DNA of 6,608 nt. Source: Anderseniella sp051010195. Its GTDB lineage: Bacteria > Pseudomonadota > Alphaproteobacteria > Rhizobiales > Aestuariivirgaceae. A program made the translations under genes and the position numbers. This document shows positions 5,740 through 6,608 of this stretch, piece by piece (within the stretch, counting starts at the first letter, position 1; each line of letters starts with the position of its first letter). The notes beneath the pieces were generated by a model. That model made no database searches and was not told where the DNA came from. It was given only the letters and a program-made list of their open reading frames with translations. Location of the stretch: NCBI GenBank assembly GCA_051010195.1, contig JBPCVV010000116.1, positions 1 to 6,608 of the forward strand, read 5' to 3'.

Positions 5740-5798
5740 TGCTTGAAAAGGATCTTCCGCTGGCCAGGCAGCCTGACCAAGGAGATCACTATGACTGA
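5739..5798 (+). CDS. Possible second leader peptide (19 codons), overlapping the exported-protein gene
   Basis: The frame would encode MLEKDLPLARQPDQGDHYD. Its ATG overlaps the stop of the preceding mini-ORF (TGATG at 5737-5741). Its own TGA (5796-5798) overlaps the start of the exported-protein gene by 8 nt (ATGACTGA), the same kind of overlap that joins arsR and the SRPBCC gene. It has no Shine-Dalgarno of its own and would depend on re-initiation. Chance cannot be excluded for so short a frame. Confidence 0.2.
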   Translation: MLEKDLPLARQPDQGDHYD

Positions 5799-6126
5799 CA
5801 CCACACTCAGAAAGACTATATTTGCCGCGACCGCTGCTGCCGTTGTGCTGGCGGGAACGTCGTTCATGCCGGAAGATGCCGATGCAAGGTCTACCAAATG
5901 CGGCAGCCACAAGGATGTCGTCGCATTCCTGGGCAAAAAATACAAGGAAACCAGGATTGGCATGGGGCTGATCAATGCCGGACAGATGATGGAGTTGTTC
6001 ATGTCCGAACAGGGATCCTGGACAATGCTGATCACCCGGCCGGACGGTGTTACCTGTTTCGGCCCTGTCGGCAAGAACTGGACACATATCAAGGCAAAGC
6101 CGGCAAAGACTGAAACCGGCGCGTGA
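5791..6126 (+). CDS. Small exported two-cysteine protein, uncharacterised
   Basis: A 111-residue protein with an N-terminal signal peptide: basic start MTDTTLRK, hydrophobic core at about residues 9-22, and a likely signal-peptidase I site after A32 (ADA|RS). The mature part, about 79 residues, has cysteines at 37 and 89 that could form one disulphide in the periplasm. Distinctive motifs are GKKYKETRIGMGL (48-60), MMELFMSEQGSWTML (66-80) and TRPDGVTCF (82-90). It resembles small secreted proteins of alphaproteobacteria, with the pattern KYxET followed by a W-T-x-L-x-T-x-P-x-G-x-T-C strand, for which I know no function. The start at 5791 is chosen because AAGGAG (5779-5784) lies 6 nt before it; an in-frame TTG at 5743 would add 16 residues and spoil the signal peptide. 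It is convergent with the VOC gene and follows a leader-like region. Confidence 0.85.
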   Translation: MTDTTLRKTIFAATAAAVVLAGTSFMPEDADARSTKCGSHKDVVAFLGKKYKETRIGMGLINAGQMMELFMSEQGSWTMLITRPDGVTCFGPVGKNWTHIKAKPAKTETGA

Positions 6127-6142
6127 GTCTGGCGCCGGTCTC
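6112..6142. terminator. Hairpin between convergent genes, likely bidirectional terminator
   Basis: ACCGGCGC (6115-6122) and GCGCCGGT (6132-6139) form a perfect 8-bp stem with a 9-nt loop, and after one mismatch two more pairs extend it. The stop codon of the exported-protein gene (6124-6126) lies in the loop. On the minus strand the stem is followed by TTTCAGTCTTT, so termination is better supported for the VOC gene than for the plus-strand gene, where no T-run follows. Confidence 0.55.
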
Positions 6143-6152
6143 GCGGAACCGA

Positions 6153-6527
6153 TCAGGTTTCGTGGCTCTGGAAATCGATGTGGATGTGATTGCCATCAAT
6201 ATCGAAGACATTGACCTGCGTGACATCGATGCCTGGCACCTTGACGACCTTGTAGTCAATGTTCCGGTTGTCGAGGTTTTCCAGAAATGATGCATAACCG
6301 GTCGCCGACAGGGCAAAATGCTCCAGCTTGGGGTCATGTCCGGCCGGTTGTGTGTCCACACCAACCAGATGCACGACCGGATAGTTTCCCGCATACATCC
6401 AGGCGCCGGGAAACGGAAATGGCGGTCGGTCGCCTGACGTCATGCCGAGGACGTCCTCATACCAATTTATCATCTTTTCAAGGTTTGCCGTTTTGACATT
6501 CACATGGTCCAGGCGATTGAGTTGCAT
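6153..6527 (-). CDS. VOC-superfamily (glyoxalase/bleomycin-resistance/extradiol dioxygenase fold) protein
   Basis: A 124-residue single-module cytoplasmic protein of the vicinal oxygen chelate fold, which normally pairs two beta-alpha-beta-beta-beta units around a metal and dimerises. The first unit is LDHVNVKTANLEKMINWYEDVLGM (residues 6-29) followed by WMYAGNYPVVHLV (43-55). The second is LEHFALSATGYASFLENL (68-85) followed by VNVFDIDGNHIHIDF (105-119). Probable metal ligands by position are H8 and H70; the place usually held by a glutamate in GNxIEL is H116. The substrate cannot be told from sequence. The start at 6527 is preferred because the fold begins at once (MQLNRLDHVN) and AAAGG lies a suitable distance upstream; the frame is open to an ATG at 6569, which would add 14 unfold-like residues. 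The gene is convergent with the exported-protein gene and shares a hairpin terminator with it. Confidence 0.9.
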   Translation of the reverse strand: MQLNRLDHVNVKTANLEKMINWYEDVLGMTSGDRPPFPFPGAWMYAGNYPVVHLVGVDTQPAGHDPKLEHFALSATGYASFLENLDNRNIDYKVVKVPGIDVTQVNVFDIDGNHIHIDFQSHET

Positions 6528-6557
6528 GAGATTTGCCTTTGCGGATGGGTGTGGGCT

Positions 6558-6570
6558 AATGATCATCATT
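6558..6570. promoter_or_regulatory. Operator-like palindrome upstream of the VOC gene
   Basis: AATGAT-c-ATCATT is a perfect palindrome with 6-bp arms around one base. It lies 31 bp upstream of the preferred VOC start and just after a candidate -10 box read on the minus strand (TATACA, 6581-6576), a position suited to repression. No convincing -35 hexamer was found at the right distance. Confidence 0.35.
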
Positions 6571-6608
6571 GTGCATGTATAGGATGGAGTTATCTACTGT
6601 TTCGACGC

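Overview
The window reads as chromosomal DNA from an alphaproteobacterium, probably of the Hyphomicrobiales/Rhizobiales type. The reasons are the high GC content (roughly 60 % by eye), the divergent ppiD / tpiA-secG arrangement, a SecG with a poly-glycine loop and a Pro/Glu-rich tail, and the family types of the accessory genes. No rRNA, tRNA, CRISPR array, transposase or phage gene is visible.

Layout. Positions 1-1850 (minus strand) hold almost all of ppiD, a membrane-anchored periplasmic parvulin-type folding factor; its stop codon lies just outside the left edge. A 242-bp divergent intergenic region with candidate promoters on both strands separates it from tpiA (2093-2836) and secG (2915-3289) on the plus strand. 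Directly after the secG stop lies a 219-bp palindrome-rich element with ~44-bp imperfect terminal inverted repeats (3291-3509). It looks like a MITE or REP-cluster element and may also end or attenuate the secG transcript. Beyond it the expected core gene order (secG followed by pyrG in many relatives) is replaced by an accessory block: a DUF2332 protein (3552-4598) that may be made from a leaderless mRNA; an overlapping ArsR-type repressor / SRPBCC (AHSA1-like) pair (4653-5024 and 5017-5520) with a clear operator-like palindrome; a 270-bp leader-like region with a duplicated Shine-Dalgarno block, a hairpin and a chain of overlapping mini-ORFs; a small exported two-cysteine protein (5791-6126); and, convergent to it, a VOC/glyoxalase-fold protein on the minus strand (6153-6527). 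A perfect 8-bp-arm hairpin sits between the last two genes and probably ends both transcripts.

How the genes work together. ppiD and secG both serve protein export: SecG is part of the SecYEG translocon and PpiD acts on proteins leaving it. tpiA is glycolytic and shares the locus by conserved order. The arsR-SRPBCC pair is most likely one autoregulated, translationally coupled unit. The DUF2332, exported-protein and VOC genes appear to be separate units with no assignable pathway.

The least ordinary parts are the inverted-repeat element at 3291-3509, the three-half-site operator of the ArsR gene, and the overlapping leader ORFs at 5567-5798. No clearly new multi-gene system is evident. Everything here was read by eye without database searches.
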